This document shows, piece after piece, positions 1-5,299 of a stretch of DNA of 5,299 nucleotides (positions are counted from its first letter, which is position 1; the number at the start of each line of letters is the position of its first letter). Where the stretch lies: contig JAPUEV010000378.1 of NCBI GenBank assembly GCA_027492415.1, positions 1-5,299 on the forward strand. Direction: 5' to 3'. The notes under the pieces are model-generated. The model searched no databases. It was not told the origin of the DNA and worked only from the letters and a program-made list of their open reading frames with translations. Made by a program: the position numbers and the translations under genes. This DNA comes from Ignavibacteria bacterium. GTDB lineage: Bacteria > Bacteroidota > Ignavibacteria > Tepidaquicellales > OLB5.

Positions 1-1554
1 ACCAATAGCATACAGTACTTTTTCAAATGGGCGGGTTTTGGAGCGCTCTATTGAATTTATAATATTATCAATACTTTTTTCACCAAACCGCTGCAGTGAT
101 TTCAGCTCCTTAACCTTTTTTTCAAGCTTATAGATATCCGTAATATCCTTTAAATAGCCAAGCTGAATGAATTTCTCGAGTATCTGGTATCCAAGCCCTT
201 CGATATCCATTGCAGTACGTGCAACAAAATGCTCCATCCTGCCCTGCACCTGTGCCGGGCAAAGTGAGTTTGTGCAGTAATGGTTAGCTTCACCTTCGGG
301 TCTGTGGAGCGGCTGTTTGCAAACCGGGCATTTATCCGGCATTTTAAACGGCCTGGAGCTCTTTGGCCGCTCGTCTAAAACCACCTCAACCACTTTGGGA
401 ATTACATCGCCGCCTTTTTCTATTTTTACATAATCACCAACACGTATATCTTTGCGTTCTATTTCATCACTGTTATGCAGTGTTGCCCGTGATATTGTTG
501 AGCCGGCAAGAAATACAGGCTCAAGCTCAGCCACCGGTGTTATAGTGCCGATCCTGCCCACCTGTAGTGTAATATCCTTTAGCTTAGTTACTGCCTGCTT
601 TGCTTTGAACTTATATGCAATTGCCCACCTTGGGCTCTTTGCAATTGCTCCCACTTTCTTCTGCTGTTCCAGTGAATCAAGCTTTATCACAACGCCGTCA
701 ATTTCATACGGCAGGCTGTCGCGCATTGCTTCTATATCACTGCAGAACTCTTTTACTTCAGCAATGTTGTTTACTATCTTTGTGGTATTATTGATCGGGA
801 ATTTTAGTGACCTGAGAAGCTCCAAGTTGCCGGAATGTGTTTTCTGTTTCTTTTGTTCAGCATCATTTAGAAACCGCATAAAGTAACAAAACATGTTTAG
901 CCTGCGGGAAGCAACTTCACGGGAGTCCTTTAATTTCAGGCTGCCTGCTGCAGTGTTACGGGGATTTGCATAGCGCGGCCTGCCTTCGGCTTCCTGCTCT
1001 TCGTTAATGCGATAGAAATCTTTAAGCATAAAAAATACTTCGCCGCGCACTTCGATATCAATATTCTTTTCAAGCTGCAAAGGTATTGCGCGCACTGTCT
1101 TAAGATTAGTTGTAATATCATCGCCCCGTACACCATCACCGCGTGTTGCGCCCTGAACAAATAAGCCGTTCTTATAAGTTAGTGATACAGCAATGCCGTC
1201 AAACTTAAGCTCGCATACATACTTATACTTTTCGCCTTTCAGCAGGTTGTTTATCCTTTTATCAAACTCATCCAGGTCATTTTCATCATAGGAGTTTGAA
1301 AGCGAAAGCATGGGTATATCGTGTATTACCGTGGGGAAGTCGTTGGAGAGATCACTGCCCACACGCTGCGTGGGTGAGTCACCGGTTTTAAGCTCAGGAT
1401 ATTTTGCCTCGATATCCTGCAGCTCCTTCATTTTAATATCGTAGGTATAATCGTCAATATCAGGCTTTGCAAGGATGTAATACTTGTAGTCAGCATCAAG
1501 AAGCTCTCTGCTTAACTTCTTTGCTTTATCAACAATTTTTTTATCTATGGGCAT
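1..1554 (-). CDS. ligA: NAD+-dependent DNA ligase LigA, C-terminus cut off by window edge
   Basis: LigA seals nicks in duplex DNA during replication and repair, using NAD+ to adenylate an active-site lysine. The frame is open for 518 codons with no stop. Seen in order: an N-terminal Ia (NMN-binding) domain with Y25, Y26, D35, Y38 and D39, followed by a SPTQRVG segment; the adenylation domain with the KFDG motif (nucleophile K117), VRGEVF (E172), EIDGVVIK (D286, K291) and WAIAYKF (K315); an OB fold; a four-cysteine zinc site (C409, C412, C427, C432); and the start of the helix-hairpin-helix domain. LigA is usually about 670 residues, so the rest of the HhH domain and the BRCT domain lie beyond base 1. 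The start is the only in-frame ATG after a stop at 1570-1572, and no Shine-Dalgarno precedes it. It lies 38 nt downstream of the rodZ-like gene and is probably co-transcribed with it. All key residues are present. Identification is near certain. Confidence 0.97.
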   Translation of the reverse strand, partial: MPIDKKIVDKAKKLSRELLDADYKYYILAKPDIDDYTYDIKMKELQDIEAKYPELKTGDSPTQRVGSDLSNDFPTVIHDIPMLSLSNSYDENDLDEFDKRINNLLKGEKYKYVCELKFDGIAVSLTYKNGLFVQGATRGDGVRGDDITTNLKTVRAIPLQLEKNIDIEVRGEVFFMLKDFYRINEEQEAEGRPRYANPRNTAAGSLKLKDSREVASRRLNMFCYFMRFLNDAEQKKQKTHSGNLELLRSLKFPINNTTKIVNNIAEVKEFCSDIEAMRDSLPYEIDGVVIKLDSLEQQKKVGAIAKSPRWAIAYKFKAKQAVTKLKDITLQVGRIGTITPVAELEPVFLAGSTISRATLHNSDEIERKDIRVGDYVKIEKGGDVIPKVVEVVLDERPKSSRPFKMPDKCPVCKQPLHRPEGEANHYCTNSLCPAQVQGRMEHFVARTAMDIEGLGYQILEKFIQLGYLKDITDIYKLEKKVKELKSLQRFGEKSIDNIINSIERSKTRPFEKVLYAIG

Positions 1555-1592
1555 AGGTTTATTGTTGGTTTAACTTAACATCAAGGGGCATA

Positions 1593-2516
1593 TTACTGCT
1601 GCTCGATGCCGTTTTTTGTAATTATGATATTTTTAACGGATGAACCGGGGGTCATATTGGCTTTTTTAAGGTATTTGCCGTTTAAGAACAGGTCAAAATT
1701 TGAGCCCGTATTGGCGCTGAACCTGAATTTTTCCTTTGCGGTGTAAACAACTGAATCTTTGGTAGATAGCTGCTCATCATAAGGCTCTGAAACGTCATCG
1801 ATGTAAACTTTTATCTTTATATCCTTGATAGCTTTTATCATCAATTTCAGCGAGTCTTTTGAATCAAGTGTTTTCAGGGAATCTTTTATGCGGGTTGAAT
1901 CAATTTTATTCGATATCTTGTTTTCGTAATCGCTTGATATTTCATTGAAGCTCTTTGGCTTAACATCACTTTTCTTTTCGCCGTTATGGTTCAGGTAATC
2001 AATAAGGAAATATATTCCAACACCTATTGCAACAACAAGTATGCCGAGTAATATCTTTTGTGTAATTGACCTGTTTGAAAATTCCGGTGCAGGATCATTA
2101 TCATATGATTTAGGCTTCATGTAATCAGGCTTATCATCTTCAAGGCTCTTCTGGTAAACCGGCTCGGTGGTATCTTCTTCCTGGTTCTTTACAGGATGGT
2201 CAAGCACAGAAATACGCAGCTTTGCATCAGGCAGGCTGATATCTTTTGAATCTTCGGTAGCAAATTTTCTTCTTGCGTAAAAGCCTGATTTGGCTTTATC
2301 GTAATCGTTTAATATCTGATTTTCATTTTCGTTAAGGGCTCTTGCATAAGCTTTTATGAATGAACGGATATAGGTTTCCGGCTGAAAATCAAAGTTACCG
2401 CTTTCTAGCAGGTTCAGGAATTTGGTATTAATTCTGCTCTCGGCAGAAATTTCTGCAATGGATATTCCTTTAAGTTCGCGGAGCTTTTTTAAATCCTGGC
2501 CAAATTCCTTAAGCAT
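1593..2516 (-). CDS. RodZ-like protein: cytoplasmic HTH, one membrane helix, C-terminal RodZ/DUF4115-like domain
   Basis: The product has 307 residues. Residues about 1-75 match the HTH_25 domain of RodZ, with the typical LKKLRELKGIS opening and a P-E-T-Y-I-R-S-F-I-K-A-Y-A-R segment at 46-59. A charged linker rich in Asp, Glu and Lys spans about 85-150. One hydrophobic helix at about 154-173 is preceded by basic and polar residues, which suggests an N-in/C-out topology. A second polar linker follows. The C-terminal beta-rich domain (about 230-303) ends in a F-D-L-F-L-N-G-K segment like the NG turn of RodZ DUF4115. In RodZ proteins the HTH binds MreB and supports rod shape; some relatives instead act as DNA-binding regulators. 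The start is firm: the codon just upstream (2517-2519) is an in-frame stop. No Shine-Dalgarno is visible. The usual Trp of the DUF4115 repeat is not obvious. The family is confident, but the link to MreB here is inferred from homology. Confidence 0.85.
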   Translation of the reverse strand: MLKEFGQDLKKLRELKGISIAEISAESRINTKFLNLLESGNFDFQPETYIRSFIKAYARALNENENQILNDYDKAKSGFYARRKFATEDSKDISLPDAKLRISVLDHPVKNQEEDTTEPVYQKSLEDDKPDYMKPKSYDNDPAPEFSNRSITQKILLGILVVAIGVGIYFLIDYLNHNGEKKSDVKPKSFNEISSDYENKISNKIDSTRIKDSLKTLDSKDSLKLMIKAIKDIKIKVYIDDVSEPYDEQLSTKDSVVYTAKEKFRFSANTGSNFDLFLNGKYLKKANMTPGSSVKNIIITKNGIEQQ

Positions 2517-2556
2517 TCATTTTTTAGGATGGAGGTTAAAAGTAATCAATTTTGTA

Positions 2557-2585
2557 AAAATAACGCAACTTTATTTTAATATCAA
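2557..2585 (-). promoter_or_regulatory. Candidate promoter for rodZ-ligA
   Basis: Read on the minus strand, TTGATA (2585-2580) is followed after 17 nt by TATTTT (2562-2557), a plausible -35/-10 pair. It would start transcription near 2550, about 34 nt before the rodZ ATG. The -10 box matches TATAAT at only four of six positions, and in DNA this AT-rich such matches arise by chance, so this is a tentative call. Confidence 0.3.
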
Positions 2586-2599
2586 TTGATTAATTGATA
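2580..2599. repeat. Perfect inverted repeat, 8-bp arms, 4-bp spacer
   Basis: TATCAATT (2580-2587) and AATTGATA (2592-2599) are exact reverse complements separated by GATT. The size and symmetry suit a dimeric DNA-binding protein. The left arm overlaps the candidate -35 box of rodZ, so it could be an operator. The repeat is built almost wholly of A and T, which weakens the case against chance. Confidence 0.45.
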
Positions 2600-2647
2600 A
2601 AATCGAAACTTTTCAATAATAAATTTCATTTCCGTACTATAGCGCCG

Positions 2648-2667
2648 TTTAAATGAAGTACATCACA
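2648..2667 (+). repeat. Imperfect direct repeat, copy 1
   Basis: This begins TTTAAATGAA and ends ACATCACA. It matches copy 2 (2731-2751) at 18 of 20 positions once a single T insertion is allowed. Both copies follow a CC dinucleotide plus one base. The copies start 83 bp apart, close to eight helical turns, so a protein bound to both could face the same side of the DNA. Confidence 0.5.
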
Positions 2668-2711
2668 CCGGATTCTTCATATCGACTGTAACACTTTATC
2701 ACTGTTTCACT

Positions 2712-2737
2712 ATTTAAAGTGGTATTACCATTTAAAT
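2712..2737. repeat. 26-nt near-perfect palindrome upstream of ygfZ, candidate operator
   Basis: ATTTAAA (2712-2718) pairs with TTTAAAT (2731-2737), and TGGTA (2720-2724) pairs with TACCA (2726-2730) around a central T. The only break is one unpaired G at 2719, giving 12 complementary pairs. A one-base loop is impossible in RNA, so at least the innermost pairs would open; the symmetry looks more like a DNA operator than a terminator, and no T-run follows. The right end touches the candidate -33 element of ygfZ, a usual place for a repressor or activator. An alternative pairing, CACTTTA (2692-2698) with TAAAGTG (2715-2721), overlaps and would compete with it. Confidence 0.5.
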
Positions 2738-2751
2738 TGAATAACATCACA
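2731..2751 (+). repeat. Imperfect direct repeat, copy 2
   Basis: This begins TTTAAATTGAA and ends ACATCACA. It is the second copy of the repeat at 2648-2667. Its first seven bases form the right arm of the 26-nt palindrome, and its internal TTG (2737-2739) is the -33 element of the candidate ygfZ promoter. That TTG depends on the extra T missing from copy 1, so only this copy forms a promoter-like sequence. Confidence 0.5.
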
Positions 2752-2767
2752 AAAACAGGTATATTTG
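2737..2767 (+). promoter_or_regulatory. Candidate Bacteroidota-type promoter for ygfZ
   Basis: TTG (2737-2739), 20 nt, then TATATTTG (2760-2767) fits the known Bacteroidota primary-sigma pattern of TTG at -33 and TAnnTTTG at -7 with 19-21 nt between. It ends only 7 nt before the ygfZ ATG, so the transcript would have almost no leader. This agrees with the lack of a Shine-Dalgarno there. The sequence match is direct; its activity and the host's sigma specificity are inferred. Confidence 0.45.
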
Positions 2768-2774
2768 TTGATTA

Positions 2775-3728
2775 ATGCTAAATTTTTATAGATTACAGCA
2801 GGATTACCTGAAATTTACCGGAACTGAAAGGCTTGACCTAATAAACAGGCTTTCAACCAACGAAGTTAAATCGCTGGAGAAATTTCAGACTGTAAAAACA
2901 GTTCTTACTTCAGATAAAGGCAGGTTTGTTGACCTGCTGACAATGTATAATTTAGGTGATCTTGTTTTTGCTTCGTGCTCTTTTAATAATTCAGCAATTG
3001 TGATAGCACACCTGGATAAATATACTATCATGGATGACTTCACTCCGCTGAATATGAGCGGAACTCATGAAACAATTTTATTCTATGGTGATAAAGTTAA
3101 CGAATTTGTTAATAAGATATCCGGTAAGGATATTCAGGGTTTAAAGGATAATGAGTTCATTGTAACCACTGAGCATGATGCAATAATTGCAAAGAATGAT
3201 GATGCATTTGGCGGGGTGCTGTTTATTTATTCCGTAAACGATAAAACGTACTGGGATGAATTATTATTCAGCAATGAGAATATAAATGAGCTGAGCATGC
3301 ATGAAGTTACGCCGGTTGAATATGACGTAAAAAGAGTTGAGCTTGGTATTCCGTTGTACGGTAAAGAAATGTCAGAGCTTACAAATCCGCTTGAGTGCGG
3401 CATGAATAAATATGTAAGCTTTACCAAGGGCTGTTATATCGGACAGGAAGTAATTGCAAGGCTTGACGCGTATGATAAGATAAGCAAACACATGGTGGGG
3501 TTCAGGCTACAGGATAAAATTGATAACCTGCCCGGAGAGAATTGTAAAATTACAGTTGATGGCAAAGAATGCGGATTCACAACAAGTATGGTAAGCTCCG
3601 TGGCACATGGTACAATCGGGATTGGATTTGTAAAAACGATCTTTTTAGACTTTGAAAAGAAATATAAAATAAAATATAACGAAAGAGAGCTTGAGTGCAC
3701 ATTACAAAAGCTTCCTTTTACCACTTAA
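2775..3728 (+). CDS. ygfZ: YgfZ/GcvT-like folate-binding protein, Fe-S cluster maintenance (IBA57-type)
   Basis: The product has 317 residues, typical for the family. YgfZ proteins resemble the T-protein of the glycine cleavage system (GcvT), bind folate, and help build or repair Fe-S clusters in certain enzymes; the mitochondrial counterpart is IBA57. The diagnostic motif K-G-C-Y-I-G-Q-E is intact at residues 218-225, with the conserved cysteine at C220. The N-terminus has the usual FTGTERLDLINRLSTNEV-type opening (about 14-31) and a TSDKGR segment (about 45-50). A C-terminal beta-barrel part follows from about 240. There is no signal peptide or membrane helix, so it should be cytosolic. The start is fixed by an in-frame stop at 2769-2771. 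No good Shine-Dalgarno is seen; AGG at 2757-2759 is too far away. It heads the rightward gene set, 40 nt before the aldolase. The family is confident, but which Fe-S enzymes it serves cannot be told. Confidence 0.92.
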   Translation: MLNFYRLQQDYLKFTGTERLDLINRLSTNEVKSLEKFQTVKTVLTSDKGRFVDLLTMYNLGDLVFASCSFNNSAIVIAHLDKYTIMDDFTPLNMSGTHETILFYGDKVNEFVNKISGKDIQGLKDNEFIVTTEHDAIIAKNDDAFGGVLFIYSVNDKTYWDELLFSNENINELSMHEVTPVEYDVKRVELGIPLYGKEMSELTNPLECGMNKYVSFTKGCYIGQEVIARLDAYDKISKHMVGFRLQDKIDNLPGENCKITVDGKECGFTTSMVSSVAHGTIGIGFVKTIFLDFEKKYKIKYNERELECTLQKLPFTT

Positions 3729-3754
3729 ATAAACTAACAAAATATATTTTCATC

Positions 3755-3760
3755 AGGAGA
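3755..3760 (+). promoter_or_regulatory. Shine-Dalgarno of the aldolase gene
   Basis: AGGAGA lies 8 nt before the ATG at 3769, a near-ideal ribosome-binding site and the only strong one in the window. It supports that start. A TATATTTT at 3743-3750, one base off the Bacteroidota -7 box, lies just upstream, but I see no matching TTG at the right spacing. Confidence 0.8.
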
Positions 3761-3768
3761 ATTATAAA

Positions 3769-4830
3769 ATGGCAGTGAATATTAAAGAATTATTAGGCGC
3801 AGATGCATCCTTATTAGATCATAAATGTACAACCATACCAAAAGAGAGCCTGCATATACCGGGTCCGGATTTTGTTGACCGTATATGGAAAGATTCCGAC
3901 AGGTCTTCACAGGTATTGCGCAACATGGAAGCAATTTTTAACCATGGCAGGCTGAAAGGGACAGGGTATCTTTCAATACTCCCGGTTGACCAGGGTATAG
4001 AGCACTCCGCCGGCGCATCATTTTCACCAAATCCCGTATACTTTGACCCCGAAAACATTGTTAAGCTTGCAATAGATGGCGGCTGTAACGCAGTTGCATC
4101 AACATTGGGAGTTCTTGGAGCAGTATCACGCAAGTATGCTCATAAAATTCCTTTCATATTAAAGCTAAACCATAACGAATTCCTTTCATACCCCAATAAA
4201 TATGACCAGATCATGTTTGCAGGCGTAAAGCAGGCTTATGATATGGGTGCCGCAGCAGTTGGCGCTACTATATATTTCGGTTCAGATGAATCAGCAAGGC
4301 AGATACAGGAAGTTTCAGAAGCATTCCAGTATGCACATGAATACGGTATGACAACAATATTATGGTGCTACCTTCGTAACTCCGCTTTCAACGTAAAAGG
4401 CGATAAAGATTACCATTTATCAGCTGATCTTAGCGGACAGGCAAACCATTTAGGCGTAACAATACAGGCTGATATTATCAAGCAGAAGCTGCCTGAAAAT
4501 AACGGCGGTTATAACGCGCTTAAGTTCGGAAAAACAAGCAAGCTTGTTTATGAAAAGCTCTCCAGCGATAATCCAATCGATCTTACACGCTACCAGGTAG
4601 CAAACTGTTACATGGGCAGGTGCGGCCTGATAAATTCCGGCGGCGCATCAACAGGCAAGGATGAGTCAGACTTAAAAGAAGCGGTAAAGACGGCAGTTAT
4701 CAACAAGCGCGCAGGCGGTATGGGTTTGATCTCCGGAAGGAAAGCATTCCAGAAGCCTATGAAGGACGGCGTTGCACTTTTGAATGCAATACAGGATGTA
4801 TACACAGATAAGAGCGTAACAATTGCTTAA
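3769..4830 (+). CDS. fbaB: Class I fructose-bisphosphate aldolase, FbaB/DhnA (archaeal-type) family
   Basis: This enzyme splits fructose 1,6-bisphosphate into dihydroxyacetone phosphate and glyceraldehyde 3-phosphate, or the reverse in gluconeogenesis, through a Schiff-base lysine and without metal. The 353 residues follow E. coli FbaB (350 aa) along the whole length from memory, including G-T-G-Y-L-S-I-L-P-V-D-Q-G near residue 74, the LKLNHNE strand (131-137), LWCYLRN (W199, Y201, R203), DIIKQK (235-240) and phosphate-binding loops around NSGG (289-292) and SGRKAF (322-327). K238 is the likely Schiff-base lysine, by analogy with the conserved lysine of archaeal-type aldolases and LsrF; K240 is a less likely alternative. 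The fold is a cytosolic TIM barrel. The start is supported by a strong Shine-Dalgarno. It lies 40 nt after ygfZ, with no terminator on either side. A related DhnA-family activity is possible, but the close FbaB likeness makes aldolase the best call. Confidence 0.95.
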   Translation: MAVNIKELLGADASLLDHKCTTIPKESLHIPGPDFVDRIWKDSDRSSQVLRNMEAIFNHGRLKGTGYLSILPVDQGIEHSAGASFSPNPVYFDPENIVKLAIDGGCNAVASTLGVLGAVSRKYAHKIPFILKLNHNEFLSYPNKYDQIMFAGVKQAYDMGAAAVGATIYFGSDESARQIQEVSEAFQYAHEYGMTTILWCYLRNSAFNVKGDKDYHLSADLSGQANHLGVTIQADIIKQKLPENNGGYNALKFGKTSKLVYEKLSSDNPIDLTRYQVANCYMGRCGLINSGGASTGKDESDLKEAVKTAVINKRAGGMGLISGRKAFQKPMKDGVALLNAIQDVYTDKSVTIA

Positions 4831-4863
4831 GAATTTAATTTATTTATAAACTATAAAAACAAA

Positions 4864-4965
4864 ATGAACAAGAAATTAAAAAAAGTAGCAGGCAAACACA
4901 GGAAGAAACAGTCAAAAGCAAAAGCAAAGATAAAAGAATCAAAAGCTAAAGCCACAAAGAAATAA
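4864..4965 (+). CDS. Tiny lysine-rich protein, 33 aa, unknown function
   Basis: This frame encodes 33 residues, of which 15 are Lys, 1 Arg, 1 His and only 1 acidic (E25), giving a net charge near +15. It has no Cys, Trp, Tyr or Phe and no membrane segment. The C-terminal half repeats a unit: S17-K-A-K-A and S26-K-A-K-A, encoded by a 14-nt direct repeat with one mismatch (4912-4925 and 4939-4952). Such composition resembles histone-H1-like tails or ribosome- and nucleic-acid-binding tails, but I do not recognise a family. It starts 33 nt after the aldolase stop with no Shine-Dalgarno. Its TAA overlaps the ATG of the transporter gene as TAATG, which favours a real, translationally coupled frame. 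A chance open frame in A-rich DNA remains possible. Confidence 0.55.
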   Translation: MNKKLKKVAGKHRKKQSKAKAKIKESKAKATKK

Positions 4966-5299
4966 TGAAAAATGTTATGCTGCTGGTGTTCATAACACTG
5001 GCAGCAACTTTTACACCCATATTTGCAAAGCTTACGGTTGCCGAGTTATCTCCGTTATCATTCGGTTTCTTCAGGTTTGGCTTTGCAGCAATACTGTTCT
5101 ACATTACGCTTAAAGTAAGGAAGCTTGATCTTAAATTTGAACGAAAAGATTACCCCAGGCTTGTTCTGCTGGCGCTTTTATGCATACCGCTTAACCAGTT
5201 CTTTTTCTTAATGGGTATCAGCATGTCTTACGCCTCACACAGCGGGATAATTTACTCGCTTAACCCGGTATACGCATATATTGTAGCGGTTCTTTTCAG
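4965..5299 (+). CDS. EamA/DMT-family membrane transporter, N-terminal part only
   Basis: Only the first 111 codons are present; the right edge of the window cuts the gene. EamA (drug/metabolite transporter superfamily) proteins usually have about 300 residues and ten helices, and export or import small metabolites across the inner membrane. Four hydrophobic segments are visible at about 4-21, 29-48, 65-84 and 90-111. The first two are joined by a short loop, and the second contains an F-F-R-F-G-F-A-A segment like the R-F-x-x-A-A of EamA helix 2. The fourth, around S-G-I-I-Y-S-L-N-P-V, matches the usual S-L-x-P-V helix of the family. The start overlaps the stop of the tiny basic gene by one base; an in-frame stop at 4947-4949 rules out longer forms, and M5 (4977) is the only nearby alternative. 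The substrate cannot be inferred. Confidence 0.85.
   Translation, partial: MKNVMLLVFITLAATFTPIFAKLTVAELSPLSFGFFRFGFAAILFYITLKVRKLDLKFERKDYPRLVLLALLCIPLNQFFFLMGISMSYASHSGIIYSLNPVYAYIVAVLF

Larger units (their letters stand above)
2517..2774. promoter_or_regulatory. Divergent intergenic region between rodZ-like gene and ygfZ
   Basis: This 258-bp non-coding stretch is very AT-rich and must hold the start signals of both the leftward rodZ-ligA unit and the rightward ygfZ unit. It contains an inverted repeat (2580-2599), a direct-repeat pair (2648-2667 and 2731-2751), a 26-nt palindrome (2712-2737) and promoter-like boxes, listed separately. The only open frames are trivial, such as a 16-codon frame from 2529. 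No tRNA-like or terminator-like structure was recognised. Confidence 0.8.

Noticed and set aside
363..886. Two overlapping plus-strand open frames (363-545 and 452-886)
   Set aside because: They lie opposite ligA, whose frame is intact with all catalytic and zinc-binding residues. Their products have no recognisable domain.
936..1160. 74-codon minus-strand frame
   Set aside because: It sits in another frame inside the adenylation domain of ligA and is a shadow of it.
1..1554. Possible frameshift or pseudogene in ligA, because no complete frame closes inside the window
   Set aside because: Reading all 518 codons shows no stop; the frame is merely cut by the window edge.
2527..2535. Shine-Dalgarno-like GGATGGAGG on the plus strand
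   Set aside because: No start codon with a meaningful frame follows; the frame from the internal ATG at 2529 ends after 16 codons.
2625..2657. Inverted repeat TTCATTT / AAATGAA with a 19-nt spacer
   Set aside because: Short AT-rich arms with a long spacer are expected by chance in this region, and no promoter element adjoins them.
3227..3724. Minus-strand open frames opposite ygfZ
   Set aside because: The plus-strand ygfZ has its full signature motif; the antisense frames have low-complexity Ser/Leu-rich products.
3819..4805. Minus-strand open frames opposite the aldolase gene
   Set aside because: They are antisense to a gene conserved along its whole length, and have no recognisable domain or ribosome-binding site.
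4831..4863. Possible terminator after the aldolase gene
   Set aside because: The stretch is A/T-rich but has no stable GC stem followed by a T-run.

Overview
This window holds five recognisable protein genes plus one very small candidate gene, in two divergent transcription units. The coding DNA is moderately AT-rich and the intergenic DNA strongly so. Several traits suggest a member of Bacteroidota or the related Ignavibacteria/Chlorobi lineages: a RodZ-like HTH membrane protein, an archaeal-type class I aldolase of the FbaB kind, few Shine-Dalgarno sites, and one promoter-like match to the Bacteroidota TTG-N20-TAnnTTTG pattern. This placement is an inference of modest confidence. The clear Shine-Dalgarno before the aldolase is less typical of classical Bacteroidetes. 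I see no rRNA, tRNA, CRISPR array, insertion sequence, phage gene or other sign of an accessory island.

Left half, minus strand: a rodZ-like gene (1593-2516) is followed 38 nt downstream by ligA (1-1554), the NAD+-dependent DNA ligase. The left edge of the window cuts ligA after 518 codons. The two are close enough to be co-transcribed leftward.

Centre: a 258-bp divergent intergenic region (2517-2774) separates the two units and carries most of the unexplained structure. It contains an 8-bp-arm inverted repeat near rodZ, a pair of imperfect 20/21-nt direct repeats, and a 26-nt near-perfect palindrome. The palindrome abuts a Bacteroidota-like promoter that would place transcription start almost on the first codon of ygfZ.

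Right half, plus strand: a YgfZ/GcvT-like (IBA57-type) Fe-S cluster maintenance protein (2775-3728), an FbaB-type fructose-bisphosphate aldolase (3769-4830), a 33-codon lysine-rich reading frame (4864-4965), and the first 111 codons of an EamA/DMT-family membrane transporter (4965 to the window end). The last two overlap by one base (TAATG). Gaps between plus-strand genes are 40, 33 and -1 nt with no hairpin terminator, so one operon is plausible. The products serve different functions (Fe-S protein upkeep, central carbon metabolism, transport) and do not form an obvious pathway.

The genes themselves are ordinary. I found no convincing evidence of a new multi-gene system. The parts most worth a second look are the structured divergent promoter region and the tiny basic protein.
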